Shown here one piece after another: positions 1 through 8,443 of a DNA stretch of 64,000 nucleotides (its first letter is position 1; every line of letters starts with the position of its first letter). The position numbers were made by a program, and so were the translations under genes. Source of the DNA: Asaia bogorensis NBRC 16594 (lineage in GTDB: Bacteria > Pseudomonadota > Alphaproteobacteria > Acetobacterales > Acetobacteraceae); assembly GCF_001547995.1 (NCBI RefSeq), contig NZ_AP014690.1, positions 1,174,001 through 1,238,000 on the forward strand, written 5' to 3'. Below the pieces are notes generated by a model. That model did no database searches. It was not told where the DNA came from and worked only from the letters and a program-made list of their open reading frames with translations.

Positions 1-1287
1 GGCCGGTCGCTCCTGATCGTGCTCATGCCGCTACTGATCACCCAGATTGTGGCCTTGCAGCTCTTTTACGGCAACTATTTGAACGTCGTGTCGCGCCGTC
101 TGGCCGACAGTGTGGTGTCGGATCTCGCCTATATCAGGGATTCGGTCGAGCATGTGCCGGGGCAGCAGGACTGGATTCTGCATCAGGCCCGCTGGCGCAC
201 GCAGCTTGTCATTGCCTTTCATCCCGGTGCACGGCTGACCGATGCGCCCGCGCCCTTCGTGCTGGGCCCGATGGATGAGGACCTGACGAATGCCGTGCGT
301 CGGGTATTCGATGCCCCGTGTTACATCGACTGGAACGCCACGAGACAGAGTGTGCGGCTCGATATCCCTCTGCATGACGGCGTGCTTGAGGTGATTGTCC
401 CGCGCAAGCGGCTGGATGTTGGGCCCATATGGCTGTTCGTAGCGTGGGAGGTTGGAAGCGCCATCCTGCTGTTCATGGTCGCTGGTCTCTTTATCGGTCG
501 GCAGGTTCGTGCCGTCAGACGGCTGGCAAAGGCCGCAGAGAATTTCGGACTGGGGCGCGATGACGGACCGATCCATCCGCAGGGCGCGCTGGAGATACGC
601 AAGGCCGCGCTCGCCTTCAATCGTATGCAGGCACGGGTCAACCGTTTTGTGACGCATCGGACGGCGGTTCTCGCTGGCGTTTCGCATGATTTGCGCACAC
701 CTCTGACGCGGCTGCGCCTGACATTGGCCATGATGCCTATCGAGGGCACGGTCGAGGCACAGGAGCTGCGTCCTGACATCGAGGATATGGTTGCTGACAT
801 TGCCGAGATGGAACGCCTGATTGGCAGTTATCTCTCCTTTGCCCGGGGGGAGGGCGAGGAGGACCCCGTTCCGACCGATCTGCTCGCCCTGCTGCGCGAT
901 GTCGCGGCGGCAACGACGCGGGCTGGAGGCGATGTGCTTGCCATCCATGCCGAACAGAGCCTGACGGTGCCTGTGCGCCCGGATGCGATGCGGCGTGTAT
1001 TGATCAATCTGGCGGAGAACGCACGTCGCCATGGCGGGCGTATGATGTTCGCGCTGCGTCAGACCGGGCGCATGGTGGAAATTACCATCGACGATGACGG
1101 GCCGGGTATTGCGCAATCACGACGTAAGGATGTGTTTCGGGCCTTCAGCAGCACGGCGGGCCCGGAGGGCGGAAGCGGGCTGGGCCTCACGATCGCGCGT
1201 GACATTATGGCCGCACATGGGGGGAGCGTGGTGCTGCGGAACAGTCCACTCGGTGGCCTTCGAGTCATGCTCAAACTGCCGCAATAG
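1..1287 (+). CDS. EnvZ-like sensor histidine kinase (5' end outside window)
   Basis: Inner-membrane sensor kinase of the EnvZ/OsmZ kind, which would autophosphorylate and pass phosphate to an OmpR-type response regulator. The reading frame is already open at base 1, so the true start lies upstream; a GTG at 19 is only an internal codon. Visible order: the end of a first membrane helix, a periplasmic loop of about 110 residues, a second helix (about residues 140-165), a HAMP linker, a HisKA box GVSHDLRTPLTRLR with the phospho-accepting His encoded near 685-687, then N box (NLAENARRHGG), G1 box (DDDGPGI) and G2 box (GGSGLGLTIA). The partner regulator is expected just upstream, outside the window. 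The stimulus cannot be read from the sequence. Confidence 0.9.
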   Translation, partial: GRSLLIVLMPLLITQIVALQLFYGNYLNVVSRRLADSVVSDLAYIRDSVEHVPGQQDWILHQARWRTQLVIAFHPGARLTDAPAPFVLGPMDEDLTNAVRRVFDAPCYIDWNATRQSVRLDIPLHDGVLEVIVPRKRLDVGPIWLFVAWEVGSAILLFMVAGLFIGRQVRAVRRLAKAAENFGLGRDDGPIHPQGALEIRKAALAFNRMQARVNRFVTHRTAVLAGVSHDLRTPLTRLRLTLAMMPIEGTVEAQELRPDIEDMVADIAEMERLIGSYLSFARGEGEEDPVPTDLLALLRDVAAATTRAGGDVLAIHAEQSLTVPVRPDAMRRVLINLAENARRHGGRMMFALRQTGRMVEITIDDDGPGIAQSRRKDVFRAFSSTAGPEGGSGLGLTIARDIMAAHGGSVVLRNSPLGGLRVMLKLPQ

Positions 1288-1395
1288 GGATCTTCTTCCC
1301 GGCGAGGCGCAATGCCTGAAGAGCGGAGCTCAAATCGGATCCGGCGAAGAGCCCCTGCGCAACGAAAGGGCCCGGTCCCACAAGTGGAAGCCTCA

Positions 1396-1432
1396 TGAAA
1401 AAACCGGCATCGCGTGAGGGCGAAGCCGGTTT
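1396..1432 (-). terminator. Intrinsic terminator of the BamE-like gene
   Basis: On the minus strand AAACCGGC pairs with GCCGGTTT. Inside this is a further 4-bp TCGC/GCGA stem with a six-base loop, and a run of six T residues follows. It lies about 60 bases after the stop of the BamE-like gene and also separates it from the convergent sensor kinase. Confidence 0.85.
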
Positions 1433-1489
1433 ATCAAAAGGCGATACCGTCCCAGCGCTCTCGCAGGGCCAGTTAGGCGATTGGGGTGA

Positions 1490-2062
1490 TCAGGGAAGCG
1501 AGTTGCCTGTTCCACCATGACCCGTGCCCACACCGGCACCCAGCGGACCCTGTGTGCCGCCAAATGTGCTGCCCATGTTGCTCATGGGGTTGTAGCGGCC
1601 CACATTGCCCAGCAGCTGCTGCAGGACGTTGACCTTGGTGCCCGGCGTCGGGGTCGTCTCGCCGACCATGCCGACATTATAGCCGTTCTTGCGGTGCAGC
1701 GTGTCCATGCGGCGCAGGACGCCGGTGGTGTCAAACGCCAGAACCAGAACGTTCTGCTTGGTCACACGAGGAAAGCCCAAAGGCTGGGGCACGGTCACCA
1801 TCGAGACGTAGAACCAGGTATTGTCGTCAAAGGTCGCATGGGCGGTCGGTGAGCCGAGGATATCGGTCACGTCGTTGCGTGTGCTGGTTCCCGGTACGAG
1901 CTGCGAGTAGTCGTCCTTTTCGATCAGCGAGCCACGATTCTGGGGAATCGGGCTGAAAACCGAGCAGCCCGCCAGGGCGAGGGGCGCGATGCAGAGCAGG
2001 GCGCGCGCGAGGCCCGCATGCGATTTCTGCCGCTGGGAGGTCTTCTGGGAGGCGCTCTTCAT
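1490..2062 (-). CDS. BamE/SmpA-OmlA family outer-membrane lipoprotein
   Basis: Predicted lipoprotein of 190 residues, likely an accessory subunit of the beta-barrel assembly (BAM) machinery on the inner face of the outer membrane. A basic N-terminus and hydrophobic stretch lead to a lipobox LALAGC with the lipidated Cys at about residue 33. The SmpA/OmlA core follows at about 45-125, including LVPGTSTRNDVTDILGSPT and a WFYVS strand. The C-terminal 50 residues are Gly/Asn/Thr-rich low complexity and longer than in enterobacterial BamE. The gene is divergent from the DUF177 gene and ends at a clear terminator. Family assignment is firm; that it serves as the BamE subunit is inference from family. 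Confidence 0.82.
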   Translation of the reverse strand: MKSASQKTSQRQKSHAGLARALLCIAPLALAGCSVFSPIPQNRGSLIEKDDYSQLVPGTSTRNDVTDILGSPTAHATFDDNTWFYVSMVTVPQPLGFPRVTKQNVLVLAFDTTGVLRRMDTLHRKNGYNVGMVGETTPTPGTKVNVLQQLLGNVGRYNPMSNMGSTFGGTQGPLGAGVGTGHGGTGNSLP

Positions 2063-2250
2063 GGCGGGTTATGTCGTCCTGCAGTGATCGTGAAATAATC
2101 CGGGCGATCTTCTCGGATTGGTGGGAACATCATTTCACCAACGTCGATAGGACCATCAGGCTCTTCTATATTGCGGAGAGCGACGTTAAGGCAATTCGGA
2201 AAAGGAAGCCCGCTCCCGGGTTTTTGCCAGCAGCATGTCAGGAAGGCAGC

Positions 2251-2868
2251 ATGACAGACAGCAACGACCCGAAATTCTCCCGTGCTGAGTCCGTGGCTGC
2301 GGTTACGGCGTCTCCGGAGTTTTCCCGCCGCCTTGTGATCAACCGCATCGGTCATGACGGCATGGCAGAGACGATCAAGGCCAACGAGGCCGAGTGCCGC
2401 AAACTGGCCAAAAGGCTCGATATCCCGGCCATCCACGCCTTGAACTGCCGGTTTCGCATCATTCCGGAACCGGGCGATCATTTCGTGCTCGAAGGGGTGC
2501 TGACCGCCCATGTGGCGCTCGAATGTGTCATCACGGGCGAAACATTCGAGGATGCCCTCAACGAATCCTTCGCCGTGCGCATGGTGCCGGCGCGCCGCTT
2601 TTCCGAGGACAGCGCCTCGGATCTCGAGGCGATTGACGAAATTCCGTATGAGGGCAACGCGCTTGACCTAGGGGAGGTCGCCTCGGAGCAACTGGCGCTG
2701 ATGCTACCGTCCTATCCTCGCAAGCCCGGTGCCGCGCTCGAAAATGCGGTTGACGAAGCCCCACGGGAGACGGCAGAGGAAGCAGCTGAAGAGGAAGGCG
2801 GCCGACCTAACCCGTTCGGTGCCCTCGCTGGACTGTCTTTGAGTAAAAAAAAGACAGATCTGAGCTAG
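2251..2868 (+). CDS. DUF177 (YceD-like) protein upstream of rpmF
   Basis: Protein of 205 residues in the DUF177/YceD family, almost always encoded next to rpmF and linked in other bacteria to 23S rRNA accumulation; its biochemical role is not established. The core motif CVITGETFEDALNESF lies in the middle, and the acidic stretch AEEAAEEEGG near the end is typical of the family. I chose ATG 2251 because GGAAGG sits just upstream and the family homology begins there; the frame is open back to 2071, but that stretch would overlap the divergent lipoprotein start. It heads a likely DUF177-rpmF-plsX-fabH cluster. Confidence 0.85.
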   Translation: MTDSNDPKFSRAESVAAVTASPEFSRRLVINRIGHDGMAETIKANEAECRKLAKRLDIPAIHALNCRFRIIPEPGDHFVLEGVLTAHVALECVITGETFEDALNESFAVRMVPARRFSEDSASDLEAIDEIPYEGNALDLGEVASEQLALMLPSYPRKPGAALENAVDEAPRETAEEAAEEEGGRPNPFGALAGLSLSKKKTDLS

Positions 2869-3005
2869 AATTGAACAGGATGCTTGCGACCCGGCCTAGG
2901 GTCTGCTAGAGCCGCCCGCCTGATCATAGTGAACAGCATCGTTATCTGCTGAGGCCGAATGGCGGCCGAAGGCAGGGACGATCTAAGAAGAAAGAGGCTC
3001 CCGCC

Positions 3006-3209
3006 ATGGCCGTCCCCAAAAGAAAGACCACGCCGTCCCGCATGGGCATGCGTCGCAGCCATCACGCCCTGACCGTTCAGGCTCACGCCGAATGCAGCAA
3101 CTGTGGTGAACTGAAGCGCCCGCATCACGTGTGCGCCCATTGCGGTCATTATGACGGTCGTGAAGTCGTGGCTTCCGGCAAGACGCTGAAGACGACCGTT
3201 CGCGTTTGA
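3006..3209 (+). CDS. rpmF: 50S ribosomal protein L32
   Basis: Ribosomal protein L32 of 67 residues, a structural protein of the large subunit. The N-terminus [12 protein letters not shown] is diagnostic. A zinc-ribbon pattern is retained (CSNCG about residues 30-34 and CAHCG about 43-47), so this is the zinc-binding form. A purine-rich AAGAAAGAGG precedes the start. It sits between DUF177 and plsX, the standard bacterial arrangement coupling ribosome assembly with membrane lipid synthesis. Confidence 0.97.
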
Positions 3210-3274
3210 GGCTCGATCGGGTCGACCCCCTTCGGGTCGGCTCGTCTTGTTCAAAATAAGACGCGGGGCGGAGC

Positions 3275-4366
3275 ATGACTGACCTAGATGCGCCGGCCAG
3301 CCAGGCTGCGCCTTATAGTTTGGCCATTGATGCGATGGGTGGGGATCATGCCCCAGAAATCGTTCTGGCTGGTTTGGATCGCGCTGCCGATCGACATCCC
3401 ACAGCAAAAATTCTGCTTGTTGGTGACGAGGCTATCTTGCGCCCTCAGCTGGCGCGCTACGCCAAGGCGCAGCGCATCTGCGAGATCCGCCACGCGCCTT
3501 CTTCCATCTCGATGGAAATGAAGCCCACAGCGGCTTTGCGCCTGCGTGACTCGTCGTTGCGTATGGCGATCGACGCCGTAGCATCGGGCGAGGCAGGTGG
3601 TGTTGTGTCGGCTGGCAATAGCGGCGCTATGCTGGCTCTTGCCAAGATTGTTCTCAAAACCCTCCCCGGTATCACGCGGCCTGCCATGGCAGCAGTCAAC
3701 CCGTCTGCCCGCGGCGACGTGGTGATGCTGGACCTTGGCGCCAATATTGCCTGTGATACGCGCAATCTGGTCGAGTTTGCCGTGATGGGCGAGGCCTTCG
3801 CCAAGGCGGTTCTGGGTTTGCCCGCACCGAGTATCGGTCTGCTGAATGTCGGTGCCGAGGAACTCAAGGGTGACGAGCGTCTGCGTGCCGCGGCCGATAT
3901 TCTGCGCGAATCGCCGCTTGCGGCCCAGTTTCACGGGTTTGTCGAAGGTCACGACATCACCGCGGGGACGACCGACGTGGTCGTGACCGACGGGTTTTCC
4001 GGCAATATTGCGCTCAAGACAGGCGAGGGCGCGCTCAAACTTGTCTCGATGCTGCTGCAGCGCGTTTTCAAGACCAGCCTGCTGACCCGTATCGGTTACC
4101 TTCTTGTGCGTCCCGGGCTGGAGCGCATGAAGGAATGGATCGATCCGCGACGGTATAACGGCGCGGTATTTGTCGGCCTCAACGGTATCGTCGTGAAGTC
4201 GCATGGCGGCGCCGATGCCGAAGGATTCGCGGCAGCCATTGATGTTGCGATGGATGCCGTAACCCACTCCATTAACGAGAAGATCCGCGAGCGTCTGCGC
4301 CAGGTCGAAGCCCTTATGGCGGCGAATGTCGAGACCGAACTCGCCACCTCTCCCAGCGCTGCCTGA
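3275..4366 (+). CDS. plsX: Phosphate acyltransferase PlsX
   Basis: Acyl-ACP:phosphate acyltransferase of 363 residues. It converts acyl-ACP to acyl-phosphate for PlsY, the first step of phospholipid synthesis in most bacteria; it is a peripheral membrane enzyme. Characteristic stretches are IDAMGGDHAPEIVLAG at the N-terminus, VVSAGNSGAMLALAK near residue 110, and GFSGNIALKTGEGALK near residue 240. Length matches the family. ATG 3275 has GGAG upstream. It lies 65 bp after rpmF and 68 bp before fabH, the usual order. Confidence 0.97.
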   Translation: MTDLDAPASQAAPYSLAIDAMGGDHAPEIVLAGLDRAADRHPTAKILLVGDEAILRPQLARYAKAQRICEIRHAPSSISMEMKPTAALRLRDSSLRMAIDAVASGEAGGVVSAGNSGAMLALAKIVLKTLPGITRPAMAAVNPSARGDVVMLDLGANIACDTRNLVEFAVMGEAFAKAVLGLPAPSIGLLNVGAEELKGDERLRAAADILRESPLAAQFHGFVEGHDITAGTTDVVVTDGFSGNIALKTGEGALKLVSMLLQRVFKTSLLTRIGYLLVRPGLERMKEWIDPRRYNGAVFVGLNGIVVKSHGGADAEGFAAAIDVAMDAVTHSINEKIRERLRQVEALMAANVETELATSPSAA

Positions 4367-4434
4367 GGGGCGCGCTGAGGAAGCCGCCGGTGCTGGCCTG
4401 AGTGCTTGACCGGTATCATTCAAGAGGAAGACAC

Positions 4435-5388
4435 ATGTCCCTGCGCGCGCGACTGACCGGGTTTGGCAGCTATCTGCCGAAGCAGGTTGTCACCAATGCC
4501 GATCTTGCCGAGCGTATCGAGACCTCTGACGAATGGATCCGCACGCGCACCGGTATCGCCCAGCGCCATATCGCCAGCGGGGATGAAAATGCCGTCAGCA
4601 TGGCCGTGGCAGCAGCACGGGCCGCCATCGATTATGCTGGCGGCGATTCGACCGATATCGGCGCGGTGATTGTGGCTACAGCGACGCCGGATCAGACCTT
4701 TCCCGCGACAGCAGTGCGTGTGCAGGCCGAACTGGGGCTGAGTAGCGGTTTCGCATTCGACCTGACGGCTGCCTGCTCGGGTTTTGTCTATGCGCTGGCG
4801 ACGGCAGAGGCGTTTATTCGCAGCGGTCAGGTCCGCAAGGCGCTTGTCATTGGTTCGGAAGTCTATTCGCGGATTCTCGACTGGGAAGATCGCACGACCT
4901 GTGTGCTGTTTGGTGATGGTGCAGGCGCAGTCCTTCTGGAAGCGACCGAAGAAGACGGCGTTGGTATCCTCTCGACCCATCTGCACAGTGATGGCGCCCA
5001 TGGCGATATCCTTTTCGTCGATGGTCCCTCCACACCGTCGCCTGTTCTGCATATGCAGGGCCGTGAAGTTTTCCGTCATGCGGTCGCCAAGCTCTCTTCG
5101 GTGGTGGATGAAGCCCTTGCCCTTCATGGGCTGAGCGGGCAGGACATTGCGTGGCTGGTGCCTCATCAGGCCAATCTGCGCATCATCGAGGGCATGGCCA
5201 AGAAGCTTGCCCTCCCGCTTGAACGTGTGGTCGTGACGGTTGACCGCCATGCCAACACGTCAGCGGCTTCCATTCCGCTAGCGCTGGATGAAGCCATGCG
5301 TGACGGGCGTATCCGCAAGGGTGATCTCGTACTGCTTGAGGCACTTGGCGGCGGTCTGACCTGGGGATCAGCGCTTCTGCGCATGTAA
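4435..5388 (+). CDS. fabH: 3-oxoacyl-ACP synthase III (FabH)
   Basis: Beta-ketoacyl-ACP synthase III of 317 residues, condensing acetyl-CoA (or a related primer) with malonyl-ACP to start fatty acid synthesis. The catalytic triad is visible: Cys114 in [10 protein letters not shown], His244 in VPHQANLR and Asn274 in HANTSAAS. The C-terminus has [13 protein letters not shown], typical of FabH. I chose ATG 4435 because AGAGGA precedes it and the N-terminus then matches the family; an upstream in-frame GTG at 4402 lacks a binding site. It is co-directional with plsX. Confidence 0.97.
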   Translation: MSLRARLTGFGSYLPKQVVTNADLAERIETSDEWIRTRTGIAQRHIASGDENAVSMAVAAARAAIDYAGGDSTDIGAVIVATATPDQTFPATAVRVQAELGLSSGFAFDLTAACSGFVYALATAEAFIRSGQVRKALVIGSEVYSRILDWEDRTTCVLFGDGAGAVLLEATEEDGVGILSTHLHSDGAHGDILFVDGPSTPSPVLHMQGREVFRHAVAKLSSVVDEALALHGLSGQDIAWLVPHQANLRIIEGMAKKLALPLERVVVTVDRHANTSAASIPLALDEAMRDGRIRKGDLVLLEALGGGLTWGSALLRM

Positions 5389-5419
5389 AGCGCAAAGCGC
5401 ACTCTCACACTTCACTGAT

Positions 5420-5448
5420 TTGATTGACCTTCATTACTCTCATGATAC
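5420..5448 (+). promoter_or_regulatory. Candidate sigma-70 promoter of ihfA, giving a leaderless or very short leader
   Basis: TTGATT (5420-5425) and TGATAC (5443-5448) are separated by 17 bases, a good sigma-70 spacing. Transcription would start at about 5454-5457, at or next to the ATG at 5458. No Shine-Dalgarno sequence is visible before that ATG. The match is by eye only. Confidence 0.4.
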
Positions 5449-5457
5449 GGTGGTGTC

Positions 5458-5781
5458 ATGACAACGGTGACACGCGCGCAAATCGCAGAGCATATCTACA
5501 GTGAGGTTGGACTGTCCCGGCACGAGTCCGCCGATCTGCTCGAGAGCGTTCTCGAACTGATCGCTGCGCGCCTCGAGAAGGGGGAGACGGTCAAGCTGAG
5601 TGGATTCGGAACCTTCTCCGTTCGCCAGAAAGGCCGACGTGTCGGCCGTAATCCAAAGACCGGCATCGAAGTGCCTATTCTACCGCGCTCGGTGCTGGTG
5701 TTTCGGCCCAGCCAGATCCTGCGCGCCGTTGTGAATGGCGAATCGACCGAAGGGCTGGTCAGCGAAAGCGATGATTCATGA
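5458..5781 (+). CDS. ihfA: Integration host factor alpha subunit
   Basis: DNA-bending nucleoid protein of 107 residues that pairs with IHF-beta. The IHF/HU fold is clear: two N-terminal helices (ESADLLESVLELIAARL), KLSGFGTFSVRQKGRRVGRNPKTG leading into the DNA-clasping arm with the intercalating Pro region, and VLVFRPSQILRAVV at the end. The residue pattern RVGRNPKTGIEVPI favours the alpha subunit over HU. The stop overlaps the start of the MerR gene by ATGA, so the two are translationally coupled. No ribosome binding site is seen. Confidence 0.93.
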   Translation: MTTVTRAQIAEHIYSEVGLSRHESADLLESVLELIAARLEKGETVKLSGFGTFSVRQKGRRVGRNPKTGIEVPILPRSVLVFRPSQILRAVVNGESTEGLVSESDDS

Positions 5782-6692
5782 CGACGAGTTTTCCTGTGGC
5801 GTCCGTATTGGGCGGCCCGGAAGAGCGGACAGATTTTGACCGTCTGGTAAAAGGCCCGAATGCCTATCGCACAATCAGCGAAGTGGCAGACGAGCTTCAT
5901 GTGCCGCAGCACGTGCTGCGTTTCTGGGAGACGCGTTTCCCCGAGGTCAAGCCGCTCAAGCGTGGCGGCGGGCGACGCTATTACAGCCCGTCTGATATCG
6001 AGATCCTGCGCCATATCACCGATCTGCTCTATGTCCAGGGCTATACGATCAAAGGCGTACAGCGCGTGCTCAAGGAGCAGCTTGCGGGGGTTGATACAGT
6101 CCTTGCCCCGGCCCTGGTGGCGGGATCTGGCACGGAACCCGGTGCCGCTGCGACCTCTGATGAAGCGGCCCGTAGCTCATTTGAGATACCGGCATTCCAG
6201 GCTCCTGAGCCTGAGCCTGAGCCTGAGCCGGCGCATCTGGCGCATCATCCCGAGGGTGATGCCGTAATGGATGTGGGGCATGCGATGCCAGAGGAGTCGG
6301 AGGATCTTGATGGGCCGGAGGCTGCACAGGGTCCAGCCGATGCCCATAGTTCCGATTCTGAGTGCGACGCAGGCGCTGAGGACCTTCGCGATAGCCTCTC
6401 TGAGCCTGTCGAGAGCCACGAGCCGATAATCCTTGATCCGGGCGAGGAAACCAGCGGTCTTCCGGTTGTGGCCGCATCAGAGATAGCTTCTGCCGCGCCG
6501 GATCCTGTCGTGACGCAGCCCGCTGCTTCGTCGGATATGGATGGGGCGCTCGTTACAATTCTTCAGGATGAGCTTGAGGGGCTGCGCAAGGAGCAGGGGC
6601 GCTGGAAGCAGGAGCGGCGCGCCCTGCGTCTGGCGTTGGAAGACGTGCTGGGCGAGCTCGACAGCCTGCGCGAGATGCTGCCCACCGCATGA
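5778..6692 (+). CDS. MerR-family transcriptional regulator with long acidic C-terminal region
   Basis: Regulator of 304 residues. A MerR winged-helix domain occupies about residues 28-100, with RTISEVADELHVPQHVLRFWE, the GGGRRYYSPSDIEIL wing and a TIKGVQRVL helix. The middle (about 110-250) is acidic low complexity, including a run of alternating Pro-Glu encoded by gagcct repeats near 6206-6230. A coiled coil (about 258-300, ELEGLRKEQGRWKQERRAL) probably mediates dimerisation. The start overlaps ihfA by four bases, an ihfA-merR pairing that is conserved in alphaproteobacteria after fabH. No effector-binding Cys motif is visible, so this is not a metal sensor of the classic type. The target is unknown. 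Confidence 0.88.
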   Translation: MTTSFPVASVLGGPEERTDFDRLVKGPNAYRTISEVADELHVPQHVLRFWETRFPEVKPLKRGGGRRYYSPSDIEILRHITDLLYVQGYTIKGVQRVLKEQLAGVDTVLAPALVAGSGTEPGAAATSDEAARSSFEIPAFQAPEPEPEPEPAHLAHHPEGDAVMDVGHAMPEESEDLDGPEAAQGPADAHSSDSECDAGAEDLRDSLSEPVESHEPIILDPGEETSGLPVVAASEIASAAPDPVVTQPAASSDMDGALVTILQDELEGLRKEQGRWKQERRALRLALEDVLGELDSLREMLPTA

Positions 6693-6699
6693 AAAAGCG

Positions 6700-6739
6700 T
6701 TTCCCTGCAAAAACCTGCATTCAGGTGCTTGCAGGGAAA
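6700..6739. terminator. Strong hairpin between merR gene and tRNA-Pro
   Basis: An 11-bp perfect stem TTTCCCTGCAA/TTGCAGGGAAA encloses a second 5-bp stem ACCTG/CAGGT with loop CATT. No T run follows on the plus strand, while on the minus strand a TTTTT run follows two bases after the stem. It probably ends the ihfA-merR transcript or marks the tRNA precursor. Confidence 0.5.
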
Positions 6740-6776
6740 GTCCCTCGCTGCTAAACGGCCTTTACCGCAGGACTGA

Positions 6777-6850
6777 CGGGCAGTAGCGCAGCCTGGTAGC
6801 GCATCAGTCTGGGGGACTGGGGGTCGTGGGTTCGAATCCCGCCTGCCCGA
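6777..6850 (+). tRNA. tRNA-Pro (anticodon GGG)
   Basis: Full cloverleaf: acceptor CGGGCAG/CTGCCCG, D-arm GCGC/GCGC, anticodon stem TCAGT/ACTGG with loop CTGGGGG giving anticodon GGG, and T-arm with GGTTCGAATCC. It reads CCC and CCU proline codons. The 3' CCA is not encoded. Confidence 0.95.
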
Positions 6851-7066
6851 TATCGTCCTGTCCTGCGGTACTCTCTCCTAGAAAAACAAGATCAGTCACG
6901 CAGAGTATCGCCTGCAGTGTTCCCTCGATTTCATCGTGTCTTTTTCACTCGAAGTCTGGCCTAGGCAATCGCACGTTCGATGAATTGCCAGAGAGGCCTC
7001 GCGCCATACGGGGTGATGCTATTGTTCGTTAGTCTGGCCCTGACAACGCAGGGGAGAGGCCGGTGA

Positions 7067-7093
7067 GTTGCGCCGCGCGATTGGCGGCGCAAC
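7067..7093. terminator. 10-bp perfect hairpin after the AI-2E transporter gene
   Basis: GTTGCGCCGC pairs with GCGGCGCAAC around a 7-base loop. It starts 7 bases beyond the stop of the minus-strand gene at 7100. There is no T run, so it may act as a Rho-assisted terminator or a 3' end-stabilising hairpin. The rest of 6851-7099 shows no gene. Confidence 0.45.
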
Positions 7094-7099
7094 GACGCG

Positions 7100-8269
7100 T
7101 CAATACGCCTCGTCTTTAAGGACGACTTCAGAGTCGGAACTCCAGATTCGCCAGAGTAGGTGAACGGCCGCCATGATCGCAGGGCCAAGGAACAGGCCCA
7201 GCAGGCCCCAGGTTTCCACACCGCCGAGGATACCCAAAAGCACCCAGAGGAATGGCATTTGCGTGCTGCCGCCAATCAGGGCAGGGCGGATGAAGTGGTC
7301 GGCGACAAAGATGACAATGGCGCCCAGCGCGACAATCACGAGCCCTGCAATCATCTTGCCTTGAATGATGATCAGGAGTGCTGCCAGCACGACTGTAGGC
7401 AGGCCGAGGAAGGGGATCATGGCGGCAACCCCGGTCAGCAGTGCGAAGAGCAAGGGTTGTGGCGTATCGGTCAGCACATAGGCGACGCCCATCACCAGCC
7501 CCTCACCAAGCCCAACCAGAACCAGCCCTGCGACTGTGCCGTGCACAGACGAGATCATCTGACGGGCGAGTTTCTCGCCGCGCTGGCCGAATGTGCGGTT
7601 GGAAACCACCAGAACGCGATGGATGATATCGGCGCCGTCTCGTAGCAGGAAGAACAGGGTCAGGATGGAGAACAGGAACAGCGTGGCTCTCTTGGCCACC
7701 TGCGTCGTAACCTGACGCGTCACGGCCATACCGTGATTGGCATCGACCGAATGGAACAATCTGTTCAGATGCTCGGGATTGACCAGATTATTCTGCCACC
7801 ATCGCGCAACCTGTGCCCGCTCGAACGGCAGATCGTTCAGCCATTCCGGCATGGGAATGCCTGTATGGCGGACCTCATCGATCCAGTGGAGGGCGCTCTG
7901 CGCTTCTTCGGCTGCCTTGTAACCCACCAGACTGAGCGGGATCAGGAAGATGAGCGCGATTGCCGCCGTGAAAAGCATCGGAAGCCATTCGGTACGGCCG
8001 AACCGAGCCTCGGTACGCTTGTAGAGCGGCCAAGACGCAATGGCGAACACGCACCCCCAGAGCAGCGCCGGCAGGAAGTTCTTGAGCGTGAATAGCGCGA
8101 GCGCAATGAAGAAAAACCCGAGGAGGCCGCGTGAGCGTCTTTGTCCCCGGCCAACCGGTGACCCTGTTACAGCCTCTTCCGGAAGATCGTCCTCTGCCGC
8201 ACAGTCCTGACCCTTGTTTCTGTCGCCGGTCGGGCTGTTTGGTGGCATGGCGTTCTGGTCGGTCATCAT
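7100..8269 (-). CDS. AI-2E family (PerM/YdiK-type) membrane protein
   Basis: Integral membrane protein of 389 residues of the AI-2E transporter superfamily (TqsA, YdiK, PerM), some members of which export small molecules or exchange Na+/H+; the substrate here is unknown. After an acidic N-terminal tail of about 45 residues come helices at about 50-110, a soluble loop, then a C-terminal block of helices with the family signature around GLGEGLVMGVAYVLTD and VADHFIRPALIGG. ATG 8269 is preferred over the TTG at 8278 because AGGA precedes it. It lies downstream of, and on the same strand as, the DUF3574 lipoprotein, 174 bases away. Confidence 0.85.
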   Translation of the reverse strand: MMTDQNAMPPNSPTGDRNKGQDCAAEDDLPEEAVTGSPVGRGQRRSRGLLGFFFIALALFTLKNFLPALLWGCVFAIASWPLYKRTEARFGRTEWLPMLFTAAIALIFLIPLSLVGYKAAEEAQSALHWIDEVRHTGIPMPEWLNDLPFERAQVARWWQNNLVNPEHLNRLFHSVDANHGMAVTRQVTTQVAKRATLFLFSILTLFFLLRDGADIIHRVLVVSNRTFGQRGEKLARQMISSVHGTVAGLVLVGLGEGLVMGVAYVLTDTPQPLLFALLTGVAAMIPFLGLPTVVLAALLIIIQGKMIAGLVIVALGAIVIFVADHFIRPALIGGSTQMPFLWVLLGILGGVETWGLLGLFLGPAIMAAVHLLWRIWSSDSEVVLKDEAY

Positions 8270-8443
8270 TGTCCTCAACCTCGGCGTACCGCCTCGGATT
8301 TAATATTTTGGGCATGACAGCACAGCGTGACGCCTTGCGAAGGGTCATTCTGTGCCGTGGTCCTGCGTGTCATTACCGGCAAGTCCAGGCTGCGCGTCAA
8401 TAACGCAATTTGGACTCGGGTGTTCTAAGGGCCGAGCGAACCC

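Noticed and set aside
31-1116. 361-codon open frame opposite the sensor kinase
   Set aside because: The kinase has intact motifs over the same bases; the reverse frame has none.
2071-2250. N-terminal extension of the DUF177 protein
   Set aside because: It lacks family homology and overlaps the divergent lipoprotein start region; ATG 2251 has a good ribosome binding site.
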